Assembly: GCF_014201715.1 (NCBI RefSeq)
Contig: NZ_JACHFD010000013.1
Span: forward strand, 92,128-156,127
Length of the DNA stretch: 64,000 nucleotides
Direction of reading: 5' to 3'
Origin: Haloferula luteola
GTDB lineage: Bacteria; Verrucomicrobiota; Verrucomicrobiia; Verrucomicrobiales; Akkermansiaceae
The notes beneath the pieces are model-generated. The model did not search any database. It was not told where the DNA came from and worked only from the letters and a program-made list of their open reading frames with translations. This document shows, in pieces, positions 28,598-36,955 of this stretch. The translations under genes were made by a program, and so were the position numbers. Every line of letters starts with the position of its first letter. The first letter of the stretch is position 1.

Positions 28598-29805
28598 GCT
28601 TTTGCACCACACTTGGATTCCCCGGACACCCCCGCTGCCAACCACCAATGCAGGGACACCGCCAACATCACCACCCCACAGCCAGATCGGATTCCCCACC
28701 CTGCAATTCTCCAGCCGGGATTCTCTGCCATCCACGCCACGCCGCCGCCTTCAGCCCATCCCATTCCCATCAAGACCCCCACCATCACCCATGCCGCCCC
28801 CTGCCAAAGCCACGCACTGAAGCGAGAGCCCAAATTCACGCCAAGGAGACGAAGCAGGCAGGCACAAAATGAGGTAGTGAAACCCGCCATCGCCAGATGC
28901 GAATGCGCCACCAATCCCTGAGTGAATTTGAGCCGATCCAACACATCGGGAAAATACGCCGTCACTCCACTCAACACCAACAGCGCCCACCATCCGAACA
29001 TCGCCTGGCGCCACCACTGAGTACCCTCCGGCCACTCATAACGCCTCCACCAGATGGGCAGGCCCACCACCCACGGCACCAGCATCACCATCGCGCCCTC
29101 TTGCCAGAAATCCCAATGCGTGCCTCCGAGAAACTCGGTGACCCCGAAGACGGCCCAGGAAAGCCCAAAATACCCGAGCACGATCCTCCCAGTTCGCCCG
29201 TCTGTTGCCAAGCGAAGCCCAACGCTGGCAGGCAATAACATCATCAATCCCACCACAAACAACGTCGACCCCAACAAACTCGATCCCGTGGGCCCTCCCG
29301 TCGTCGAATCAATCGGAGGATAAAGCTCCGGTGAGGCAGCCACCGCCATCATCACAGGAATCATCGCCAACCCCACCAAGCCTCCCCATCGCAGCACCGG
29401 ACGCCATCGGCACTCTCCGCGCCACAAGGCCACCCACAATATCCCCATCGCCACCAGCAACCCCGCCAACGCGCCTCCTTTCCAGTCGAGGAATATTTTC
29501 CCCGAACTCCCACCGTTCAACCAGCTGAGCCCCCCCACAGCCAAGGCGGCAGACCAGGCACCCAGCGCAGCATCTGCCCATCGACGGGAAACCCCGTAGA
29601 CCCCAAACAACCACGCGACCATCGGCAACGCCGTCCAACCATACAGCTGCCCATTCAAATGAACGGGCACCCATCTCCCATACGTCCACTCGCCCACCTG
29701 CCACTTGGGAAACAAAAGGAGCAGAGATAACCACAACCCGACGGCATTGGCCACCACCAGCCACCCCAGCGCATGCCGCGCCGCACTTCGAACTCCCCCA
29801 TTCAC
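28594..29805 (-). CDS. Heme-copper oxidase/NO reductase-like subunit I lacking the copper (CuB/FeB) site
   Basis: 403 aa, about ten or more membrane segments, shorter than CcoN or NorB (about 450-480). Low-spin heme ligand motif VHLNGQLYGW (His49) matches the H-x-N of C-type/NOR subunits; AHSHLAMAGF (His301, His303) matches the HxH of the helix that ligates both hemes. The only other candidate is His230 (GTHWDFWQEG); the helix bearing the paired His of CuB/FeB is missing. So two b-type hemes may bind, but oxygen or NO reduction at a binuclear centre is not expected. It overlaps both neighbouring genes by four bases. Probably a quinol or cytochrome electron-transfer subunit (inference). Confidence 0.7.
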   Translation of the reverse strand: MNGGVRSAARHALGWLVVANAVGLWLSLLLLFPKWQVGEWTYGRWVPVHLNGQLYGWTALPMVAWLFGVYGVSRRWADAALGAWSAALAVGGLSWLNGGSSGKIFLDWKGGALAGLLVAMGILWVALWRGECRWRPVLRWGGLVGLAMIPVMMAVAASPELYPPIDSTTGGPTGSSLLGSTLFVVGLMMLLPASVGLRLATDGRTGRIVLGYFGLSWAVFGVTEFLGGTHWDFWQEGAMVMLVPWVVGLPIWWRRYEWPEGTQWWRQAMFGWWALLVLSGVTAYFPDVLDRLKFTQGLVAHSHLAMAGFTTSFCACLLRLLGVNLGSRFSAWLWQGAAWVMVGVLMGMGWAEGGGVAWMAENPGWRIAGWGIRSGCGVVMLAVSLHWWLAAGVSGESKCGAKA

Positions 29806-30467
29806 TCCTCCACCCTCCCGTCCCGCATCCGCACCACCCGGGAACAGCGGCTCGCCAAATCCACATCGTGCGTCGCCATCACCAACGTGAGCCCACGCTC
29901 CGCCACCAATTTCATCAATAGCTCGAACACCGCCTCTCGATTGCGCTCGTCCAAGGCACCTGTCGGCTCATCCGCTAACAGAACTCGAGGGCGATTCATC
30001 AGCGCCCGGCACAAGGCACCACGCTGACGCTCCCCACCTGAAAGCTCTCGCACCCTCCGGTCCAGACGCTGTAAAAGCCCGGTTTCCTCTGCCAACTCAC
30101 GAACACGATCACGCGCGGCGGATGCGGACATCCCCACCGCCACGGCTGGCACCAGGAGATTTTCCTCCAGGGTCAATCCAGGCATCAGGTGATGCAACTG
30201 AAACACAAATCCCACCGTATGGCGCAAGAGCTCCCGGCGCGACACCTCGTCGAACACGCCCCGGCCCGCCACCGTCACCCGGCCCTCCTGCGGCAGCTCC
30301 AGTCCGGCAATCACATTGAGCAAGGTCGACTTCCCACACCCAGAACTCCCAACCAAAGCCAAGGTCTCTCCCGCCTCGACGAGCAAATCGACACCCTTGA
30401 GCACCTCAATACGACCTTCGTCGTAGCTTCGCCACACATCATTCACTTGGATGATCGTTTCCATCAC
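29802..30467 (-). CDS. ABC transporter ATP-binding protein (LolD/MacB type)
   Basis: 221 aa ATPase. Walker A GSSGCGKST, Q-loop region VGFVFQLHHLMPGLTLEEN, signature LSGGERQRGAL, Walker B RVLLADEPTGALD and a His-loop ATHD are intact. The FQ..LMP.LT.xEN pattern is that of LolD/MacB/FtsE-like ATPases that work with FtsX-type permeases. Overlaps the permease gene upstream and the heme-copper-like gene downstream by four bases each. Confidence 0.93.
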   Translation of the reverse strand: MMETIIQVNDVWRSYDEGRIEVLKGVDLLVEAGETLALVGSSGCGKSTLLNVIAGLELPQEGRVTVAGRGVFDEVSRRELLRHTVGFVFQLHHLMPGLTLEENLLVPAVAVGMSASAARDRVRELAEETGLLQRLDRRVRELSGGERQRGALCRALMNRPRVLLADEPTGALDERNREAVFELLMKLVAERGLTLVMATHDVDLASRCSRVVRMRDGRVEE

Positions 30468-31576
30468 TCAAATCTCAAAGCCTCGGCCGGTTTCAACTTC
30501 GCAGCATGAATGGCGGGATAAAGAGCTCCACCCACCCCCGTCAACATCGCCAATACCACCGCCCCCAGAACCTCCCGCATGCCCACTTGGGGTTCAATGT
30601 AACCTTGGAGCGCCGGGAGAACCTTCAGCAAACGCAGACCGCCTATCGAAAGCAACCATCCGGCCAACACCCCGATGCTCGAAAGTGCAAGCGACTCGCC
30701 CAAAATCATTCGTGCCAATTGCCCCCGCGAAAAACCACACACCCTCAAAACCGCGAGCTCTCGAATGCGGCTGAAGACGGAAAGAATCATCGTATTCGTC
30801 ACACTCAAACCTCCCAACAAAAAGGCACATCCGCCCACCACCCAGGCCGTGGTTTTCAAAATCCTGAACTGGGAATAGCTTCGACTGAACTCCTCGTTTT
30901 CCAGGGCGGTCAAACGGTCGTGGTGGGCATCGATCCATGCCTTCACCTCTCTGGGCTCATGCCCCTCGGCGAGAGCCACCGTGACCACGGAGGACCCCCC
31001 CTCCTTGTGAAAGGCCCGCTGGCATTCCTTGAGGGGCATGAAGACCCCCCCGTTTTCGAAACCATTTTCCATTCTCACCACGCCCGCCACTGGATAGCGA
31101 TCCTGCCCAAGCTCCACTTCATCGCCTGCTGTTGCCTTGAGGAAATCGGCCGCTCGTTCTCCCAGTACCACACCGCGCCCGTCGTCTAAAAATCCCTCCA
31201 GCCCTCCGCTCAGCCACTCCGCCTTCTCCAGCCTGCCATCACTCGCTCGAATCCCAAAGCAAGTCACCACAGGGCGATCCGGAGCTGCGATGATCGTGAA
31301 CAAAACAGGCTGCGCCTCCTTCACAAACGACTGCTCTTCCAGTTCTTCGACCAAGGTTTCCGGCACATTGCTGAAGAACAAATCCGAAACATTGCGCTCA
31401 AACACCACCATCTCCGCATCACTGCGGAGGATCTTCTCAAACATCTTCACCGCACCGCCGAGCAACCCCACCACGCTCAGCAAAGTCGCCACCCCCAATG
31501 CAATCCCTGTGGCTCCAATCGCGGTGCGCACGCGGTGCCGACGCAAATTCGTCAAAATCAATTTCCAAAGGCTCAT
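30464..31576 (-). CDS. ABC transporter permease, FtsX/MacB/LolE family
   Basis: 371 aa starting MSLWKLILTNLRRHRVRTAIGATGIALG, the standard N-terminal helix of FtsX-type permeases; a periplasmic domain of about 200 residues follows, then three C-terminal membrane segments (ILGGLSVTNTMILSVFSRIRELAVLRVCGFSR is the hallmark coupling region). With a single N-terminal helix and no fused ATPase it resembles LolC/E or MacB permease halves, which extract lipoproteins or move substrates in the periplasm rather than import. Start: first 78 codons of the open frame are not protein-like, so the inner ATG is used. Substrate unknown. Confidence 0.9.
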   Translation of the reverse strand: MSLWKLILTNLRRHRVRTAIGATGIALGVATLLSVVGLLGGAVKMFEKILRSDAEMVVFERNVSDLFFSNVPETLVEELEEQSFVKEAQPVLFTIIAAPDRPVVTCFGIRASDGRLEKAEWLSGGLEGFLDDGRGVVLGERAADFLKATAGDEVELGQDRYPVAGVVRMENGFENGGVFMPLKECQRAFHKEGGSSVVTVALAEGHEPREVKAWIDAHHDRLTALENEEFSRSYSQFRILKTTAWVVGGCAFLLGGLSVTNTMILSVFSRIRELAVLRVCGFSRGQLARMILGESLALSSIGVLAGWLLSIGGLRLLKVLPALQGYIEPQVGMREVLGAVVLAMLTGVGGALYPAIHAAKLKPAEALRFE

Positions 31577-31643
31577 CGTCTCTTGGTTTCCACTTCTCCT
31601 TTCGTCGGGATCCTCGATCCCCTCCCTCCTTTTCAACAAACTC

Positions 31644-32573
31644 TCACCCGGCTGCGGTATCCCCCTCCGATAGCAACGCGGCGACCCCTTCCGGAATTTC
31701 GATGCGAAGAGGAACCAACATTCCCCAGCGCTCCGCAGGCCCGGGAAGCGCAGCTTGCACCCGGTCACCCACCACCACCAAACGCTCCAATCGCACCACC
31801 GCCGCGGCAAATCCTTCCGCCATCACCAGATTCGGGCGTCCCAGCGCCTCGTCCCGGCCTGCTGTTTTCCCAGCACCACCCACCACGTCCTTCACATCGT
31901 CGGCGGCCTGATAGGCCAGTCCTCGCAACAATGCGAGCCGATCCAGCAACTGCAGCTCTCGCTCGCTCGCCCTGCCAATCATCGCAGGCAACACCAACGT
32001 CAACCTCAAGAGATCCCCCGTCTTTCGAGCCGCGACTTCACTGACGTCCGCCGCCGATTGCCCACCCTGCCAATCCCCGAGGTCATGCGACTGGCCCCCA
32101 ATCATCCCGACTGTACCCAAACACCGATCCACCCACTCGCCCGCTCGTTCACGACGCGCCAATGACGCCCCATTCATGCCCTGCCAAAGCAAAAGATAAC
32201 CCCGATTGATCATCGCCAAGGCCGCCAACATGGCCGTGCCTTCACCATGCAACACATGAAGCGCCGGCATGCTCCGGCGGGTGACTGCATCATCCATCGC
32301 CGGCAGATCATCGAACACCAACGAAGCCGTGTGAAGATACTCAATCCCACACGCCATCGCCCGCGCCTGAGCCTCGGGCACCCCCATCTCGATCCCCACC
32401 AAATAGGCCGCCACGGCCCGGGTCAACGAGCCCGGTCGTGCCAATAAATCACCCAGCGCTGCCGCCAACCGACGCTCAACTCCCTCCGGCCGACCCATCC
32501 CCTGCCGAAAACTTTCCGCCATCAGTGCCTTCGCACAGCTGGCCCGTTTGGCCCACCAAAAATCAGGATTCAT
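31644..32573 (-). CDS. Polyprenyl diphosphate synthase (FPP/GGPP type)
   Basis: Condenses isopentenyl diphosphate onto allylic diphosphates. 309 aa. First Asp-rich motif FDDLPAMDDAVTRR (DDxxxxD arrangement typical of bacterial FPP/GGPP synthases) and second motif QAADDVKDVVGG are intact; GGQSHDL and KTGDLLR are the usual intermediate motifs. Chain length cannot be fixed from sequence. It sits between a YceI-family (polyisoprenoid-binding-like) gene 12 bases upstream and the ABC transporter. Confidence 0.9.
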   Translation of the reverse strand: MNPDFWWAKRASCAKALMAESFRQGMGRPEGVERRLAAALGDLLARPGSLTRAVAAYLVGIEMGVPEAQARAMACGIEYLHTASLVFDDLPAMDDAVTRRSMPALHVLHGEGTAMLAALAMINRGYLLLWQGMNGASLARRERAGEWVDRCLGTVGMIGGQSHDLGDWQGGQSAADVSEVAARKTGDLLRLTLVLPAMIGRASERELQLLDRLALLRGLAYQAADDVKDVVGGAGKTAGRDEALGRPNLVMAEGFAAAVVRLERLVVVGDRVQAALPGPAERWGMLVPLRIEIPEGVAALLSEGDTAAG

Positions 32574-32584
32574 GGCTTCGTCAC

Positions 32585-33124
32585 TTAGAGTTTACCGACC
32601 AAATGAAAGCGCACCTTCAATTCAGGCTTCACGGTCATGATCGCCATCGAGCGGACAATCGGCAGGGAAAAATCCGTGTAGTCCAGCTGCACTGCCCCAT
32701 CAATCGTCACCCACTCCCCGTCCTTTTCCACCGTGTAAGGAAAAGCAATCGCCTTGCTCACACCGTGAATCGTCAAGTTCCCCATGGCGAAATGCTTGCC
32801 ATCCTTCTCCCATGTCTTTGTGAACCTGAATGAACCCGCCGGCTTCGCCGATCCCAGCCATTTGAGCATCTCCTGATCCCGATCCGCCTCGCCCGTCTTC
32901 AAGTCGTCGAAGGTCCACTTCAAAACAAAGGATTGAGGCAACAAAGTCGACACATCTCCGTCCACCTTTGCCTCATAGTCCTCAAGCGTCCCGGTGAAAG
33001 CGTGCCCCGTCGCCTTCGCGTCAACCTGGATACGGCTGCGCTTCGGGTCGATCTTCAAAGGCGCGGCTTGCACCGCTCCTGCCAGCAGCAGCCCGCTGAG
33101 CGCGAGGCCGATGGATTTCCGCAT
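32585..33124 (-). CDS. YceI-family periplasmic lipid-binding protein
   Basis: About 179 aa with a signal peptide (MRKSIGLALSGLLLAGAVQA). The rest is a lipocalin-like beta barrel of the YceI family: SRIQVDAKATGHAFTGTLED at the start, LKTGEADRDQEM, GNLTIHGVSKAIAFPYTV, and the closing DFSLPIVRSMAIMTV. Characterised relatives bind long polyisoprenoids; here the polyprenyl synthase follows directly, which supports that role by context. The alternative ATG at 33187 would add 21 residues before the signal; the inner ATG is preferred. Confidence 0.88.
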   Translation of the reverse strand: MRKSIGLALSGLLLAGAVQAAPLKIDPKRSRIQVDAKATGHAFTGTLEDYEAKVDGDVSTLLPQSFVLKWTFDDLKTGEADRDQEMLKWLGSAKPAGSFRFTKTWEKDGKHFAMGNLTIHGVSKAIAFPYTVEKDGEWVTIDGAVQLDYTDFSLPIVRSMAIMTVKPELKVRFHLVGKL

Positions 33125-33229
33125 CGCCTTTCCCGCGATCCAGTGTTTGTTGAGGCCCACGCTCCGGTGGGATTTTTTCGTTTTCATCGTCCACAGGGGT
33201 TCTGAGTTTCTTAAACCATCACGATCGCC

Positions 33230-33700
33230 ATGAAAATCCGTTCGCTTCTGTTTCTGCTGCTGTCCCTCTTGGTCCTTCCCTGCCTCGCCGATCCTTACAA
33301 GGCGGGAGAAACCATCGAGGTCTTTTCGGCAAAAGATCAGCATCAAAAAGCCTACACGCTTGAGCCCAAAAACACACGCTATCTCCTCGTCAGCCACGAC
33401 ATGGAAACCGGAAAGGCCGCCAACAAGGTTCTCGACGGGCTCGGCGCCGATTACCTGCCCGGCAAGAAGGCGATCTACATGGCCAACATCCACGGCATGC
33501 CCGGCATCGGCCGGATGTTCGCTCTCCCGAAAATGCGGAAGTACGCCCACCGCATCATCCTCGGAGACGATGCCGAATTGATCGCCCACTTCCCCCAGCA
33601 AGCTGGCAAAGTCACCGTGCTCAAGCTCTCCGGGAAAAAGATCGTTTCGATCCAATATTGGGATCCAGCCAAGGAAGCCCCAGGAACGTATCTCCCCTAA
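33230..33700 (+). CDS. Secreted thioredoxin-like-fold protein of unknown function
   Basis: 156 aa with a signal peptide (MKIRSLLFLLLSLLVLPCLA). The pattern GETIEVFSAKDQHQKAYTLE, LLVSHDMETGKAAN, YMANIHGMPGIGRMFALPKMRKY and HRIILGDD resembles a family of small periplasmic proteins that look like peroxiredoxins or YtfJ but lack a CxxC motif; family members are sometimes mis-annotated as dehydrogenases. No catalytic cysteines are visible in the mature part. Divergent from the YceI gene. Confidence 0.7.
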   Translation: MKIRSLLFLLLSLLVLPCLADPYKAGETIEVFSAKDQHQKAYTLEPKNTRYLLVSHDMETGKAANKVLDGLGADYLPGKKAIYMANIHGMPGIGRMFALPKMRKYAHRIILGDDAELIAHFPQQAGKVTVLKLSGKKIVSIQYWDPAKEAPGTYLP

Positions 33701-33873
33701 GGCCACTTGCGACACCCATCGCTGCCTCACGAGCGATGCTGAAAATGGGAAAAGAATCATCGAGAAATCAAAAGAGAAAAGGGATCGCCATTGCCGCGCC
33801 CGACGTCGTCATATCGGGCACATTCAAAGCCAGATTCCGCCGCGACCTTGACCGCCGCGAAATCACCCTTTTC

Positions 33874-34380
33874 TCAAATTCTCATCACACCGCCCCGCCA
33901 TATCGGGGGGCCATCACGAGAAAGCGCACAGGCTTCCTCCTCGGCTAAGCAAGCCGGAAAAAACTCAACCTCTCGCCCCTCCAATTCCCACGGGAGACTT
34001 TCCATCACCACCGGAGAGACCTCCGGCAGTTTTCCATCCGGAAGCAATTCGTTGCGACCACTTCCTACACCGATCTGGTGATCGGGGTGATGCTCATTCG
34101 GATCCCCGAACAAAACCTGCTCCACCGGAGTGTGATGATGCCAGGAACCAGCCCCTTCGGCATGATGGAGCACGATCTCGAATCCGCCATTCGGCAACAT
34201 CGAGCAACGCACCTCATGGCTGCCGCTGCAGCGGAAAATCCCCAAGATGCTTCCAATCAGGCAAGGCATCCACGCCACCACCAGTAGAAACATTCCGGCC
34301 ACCGTCAACCAAGGCCGCGGCCGACCGCTCCGCTTCCGGAACTTTCCGGAAAGGTTGAAGGAGCGGAGCACCACGTTCAT
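33874..34380 (-). CDS. Hypothetical membrane-anchored protein, His-rich
   Basis: 168 aa. A basic N-terminus is followed by one membrane segment (about 26-48), then a hydrophilic domain with clusters of His (SWHHHTPVE, NEHHPDHQ) and four Cys. Not recognised. A metal-related role could be imagined from the His content, but nothing else supports it. The 170 bases on its downstream side hold nothing I can identify. Confidence 0.55.
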   Translation of the reverse strand: MNVVLRSFNLSGKFRKRSGRPRPWLTVAGMFLLVVAWMPCLIGSILGIFRCSGSHEVRCSMLPNGGFEIVLHHAEGAGSWHHHTPVEQVLFGDPNEHHPDHQIGVGSGRNELLPDGKLPEVSPVVMESLPWELEGREVEFFPACLAEEEACALSRDGPPIWRGGVMRI

Positions 34381-34441
34381 GCCGATACAGCGAAGACGAT
34401 TCGTCCAACTGTTTAACGAGCTCCAAGATTTTTCTCAACCC

Positions 34442-35365
34442 TCAAGACTCCGCATCGCTTTGCATGCTTTCGAGGGGGCCAACCCACCAAGATTCTCCCA
34501 CCTTTCCAGTGAAGAATCCCTCGATTCCCTCCCTTTCCAGCAGCAACGGCGGCTCACCCATCGGCTCATCCGTCAGCCGAAATGTTCCCCAATGCATGCC
34601 CACCGCTCGCCGACACCGCGTCACCCGAAACACCCGCGTCGCCTGCCGGGGGTCAAGGTGCACTCGCGACATGAACCAACGTGGCGAATAGGCACCGATC
34701 GGAATCATGCCGAAGTCCACCGGCCCCCATCGCTCCCCTACCTCATCGAAAATGGGAGCATCTCCACTGTCTCCAGCATGCCACAACGCGACCCCACCCC
34801 CCTCGATTCGATATCCACAGCAGCCCGATGGATTGCGATCAAAAGGAGTCCGGGCCGAAAAATGCCGTGCCGGACTCGCCTTCACACTCACCCCGTCGAA
34901 AAGCTCCATCTCGTCCCACCATCCCAACTCCCGCACCGACTCAAATCCCCGCCGCTGCATCCATCCCGCATACCCCGTCGGAACCACCATCATCGATCCA
35001 CGAAAATGCCTCAAAGTGGGCAGATCGAGGTGATCGTAATGCGTGTGAGTCAGTAGCACCGCATCCACCTCGCCCAAAGCTTCCACCGAGCATGGCGGCG
35101 GGGAAAGCCGCTTCATCGACGGCAGCGGTAAAGGAGCACAAAAATCGGAGAACACCGGATCGATCAACAACCGCCGCCCCTGCCCCTCCAACAAGAACGA
35201 GGCGTGACCTAGCCAGCTCACACGCCACCCCGTGTCCGGCAATGGCCGCCGCACCCATGACACCACCTCCGCCGGAGTGTCCGGGGCACCTTCATCCGCA
35301 TCCTGCGGACCTCGACCGAGCTTCCAGCGCAAAACCTCGCGCCAACTTGGAGCACCATCATCCAT
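34442..35365 (-). CDS. Metallo-beta-lactamase-fold hydrolase (NAPE-PLD/UlaG-like)
   Basis: About 307 aa. VSWLGHASFLLEGQGRRLLIDPVFSD, then the zinc motif THTHYDHLD, a later PARHFSARTPFDRN, LWHAGDSGDA and IGAYSPRWFMSRVHLDP match the long-chain phosphodiesterase-like MBL proteins (NAPE-PLD, ComA-like). Likely cytoplasmic. The ATG start overlaps the end of menD by eight bases, so the pair is translationally coupled, yet no link to menaquinone is known for this family. Confidence 0.83.
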   Translation of the reverse strand: MDDGAPSWREVLRWKLGRGPQDADEGAPDTPAEVVSWVRRPLPDTGWRVSWLGHASFLLEGQGRRLLIDPVFSDFCAPLPLPSMKRLSPPPCSVEALGEVDAVLLTHTHYDHLDLPTLRHFRGSMMVVPTGYAGWMQRRGFESVRELGWWDEMELFDGVSVKASPARHFSARTPFDRNPSGCCGYRIEGGGVALWHAGDSGDAPIFDEVGERWGPVDFGMIPIGAYSPRWFMSRVHLDPRQATRVFRVTRCRRAVGMHWGTFRLTDEPMGEPPLLLEREGIEGFFTGKVGESWWVGPLESMQSDAES

Positions 35366-36908
35366 CCAACCGCTCCCAAAAGGCTGCTGTTTCCTTCGCC
35401 GATGGCACCAACTCCACCAACAACGGCACTTCGCCAGCTTCCAACCCGTCGAAGTCGTCCTGTGATGCAATCCGGCAATATCCCATCCCCCACATCTCCG
35501 CCCATCCTCGCAGGGACAGCTCGTGCGGGTTCACCATCAATTCCTTGCCTCGATCGCTCATCGCTGCCATCCGCGGAACCCTCGAGAAAATTTGTCCCCC
35601 ACCGTTGTTCACCACGACCAGCACCCGGCCTTTCCTTTCCACCTGACCCAGCATCGCCGGAGCCGCCAAATCGTAAAGCGCCGTCAGATCCCCGACCACA
35701 CACCACGCATCCTCCCGCGCCGCTGACCATCCCAACCAAGTCGAAATTTGGCCATCAATGCCATTGGCTCCCCGATTCGCCCGGACTTCAGGAATCGCTT
35801 GGTCCCATTGGGCAAACCGATTCCATTCCCGAATCGGTAGGCTGTTGCCCAGAAAGACTCCATTTCCTAGCGCCGCATACTGGGACAGCGACCGCAACAT
35901 CCCAGGCTCACTATCGGGGTAGGCCTCAAGCCATTCCTCGATCTCCGCCGCCGACCGCGAATTCCCATCCAGCAAACCCAACGCGTCTCCCGCCTCCTCC
36001 GCTTCGCCCAAAGCCCGAATCACTCGCCCGACCTCTCCCAACGTAACATGCGAGTCCCTGGCCAAACCCGACCAACCGCTCCGCGTGACGCTCCACACCT
36101 CGACCTCCGGCAGCTCTTCCAAATCCCGCCAAAATCTCCCACTCGGCACCGCACCCAAACGCAGCACCTTCCCGGGGAGTTGATGCCGCAGAGCGCGATC
36201 CGGATCCGCCAGCACCACCGGGCCCAAGGCCTCTCGCAAACCACTGGTCGCCTCCGCTACCACCGGCGCCTTCAGATCGAGCACGAAATGATACACGTCC
36301 TCCCGGTCTTCCGGCTCCAATTCGCCCAACATCACCACCAACCCCCGGAACAGATCGTCCTTCAGCCACCGCGCCAATCCCGACGCCGCCAAACGGGGCC
36401 ACTGAGCCTCCCCGGGCCCCGCAAGCTCCGGCCACTCCACCTCACCCATCACAAAATCTTCCTCCAACTCGACGTTCACGTGCCATGGCGAACGTCGATC
36501 CCAGTCAGCCCACTCTCCAGCACCCGCATAGCCTCCGAAAATTCCGGGCTGCACAATCGCCTGGGGGGCCCCGCTCTGCCGGAATCGCGCGGGTCGATCT
36601 GCCGTCACCAGCACCAGCGGCCGGCCCTGATAGTGCGCCTCAATGACCGCTGGCAGCAACTCAGCCACCGCCGTGCCGCTCGTCGTCACCACCGCACAGG
36701 GTTCACTCTGCATGCACCTTCCCACCGCGAAAAATCCCGCTGAGCGCTCCTCGAAATGCTGCCGCAAAGTCACATGACCCGCCGCCTCCGCACGTGCCAA
36801 AACCTCCACCAGAGCCGCATTCCGAGCTCCTGCACAAACCACAAACTCGCGCACTCCATTCTCCAGGCACGCCCTCACCGTTTCCACCGCAATGTCCCAC
36901 GTCGTCAC
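35358..36908 (-). CDS. menD: MenD: SEPHCHC synthase of menaquinone biosynthesis
   Basis: Thiamine-diphosphate enzyme joining isochorismate and 2-oxoglutarate on the classical menaquinone route. About 516 aa. N-terminal CAGARNAALVEVLARA and HFEERSAGFFAVGRC (ThDP-activating Glu), VTTSGTAVAELLPAVIEAHYQ, then FLGNSLPIREWN, RGANGIDGQIS and GDLTALYDLAA with the ThDP/Mg motif ending VVNNGGGQIF. Typical MenD motifs throughout. The GTG at 36908 has AGG 11 bases upstream and is chosen because the open frame runs into uvrC. Other men genes are not in the window. Confidence 0.93.
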   Translation of the reverse strand: MTTWDIAVETVRACLENGVREFVVCAGARNAALVEVLARAEAAGHVTLRQHFEERSAGFFAVGRCMQSEPCAVVTTSGTAVAELLPAVIEAHYQGRPLVLVTADRPARFRQSGAPQAIVQPGIFGGYAGAGEWADWDRRSPWHVNVELEEDFVMGEVEWPELAGPGEAQWPRLAASGLARWLKDDLFRGLVVMLGELEPEDREDVYHFVLDLKAPVVAEATSGLREALGPVVLADPDRALRHQLPGKVLRLGAVPSGRFWRDLEELPEVEVWSVTRSGWSGLARDSHVTLGEVGRVIRALGEAEEAGDALGLLDGNSRSAAEIEEWLEAYPDSEPGMLRSLSQYAALGNGVFLGNSLPIREWNRFAQWDQAIPEVRANRGANGIDGQISTWLGWSAAREDAWCVVGDLTALYDLAAPAMLGQVERKGRVLVVVNNGGGQIFSRVPRMAAMSDRGKELMVNPHELSLRGWAEMWGMGYCRIASQDDFDGLEAGEVPLLVELVPSAKETAAFWERLDG

Positions 36909-36955
36909 GGCGGCAAACCTACCCACAATCGGGCCGTCGCCAAGCGGCGAGAAAT

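Noticed and set aside
28594..29805. Calling the heme-copper-like protein a cbb3 oxidase or NO reductase catalytic subunit.
   Set aside because: No histidines for the CuB/FeB site; the helix carrying the His pair is absent.
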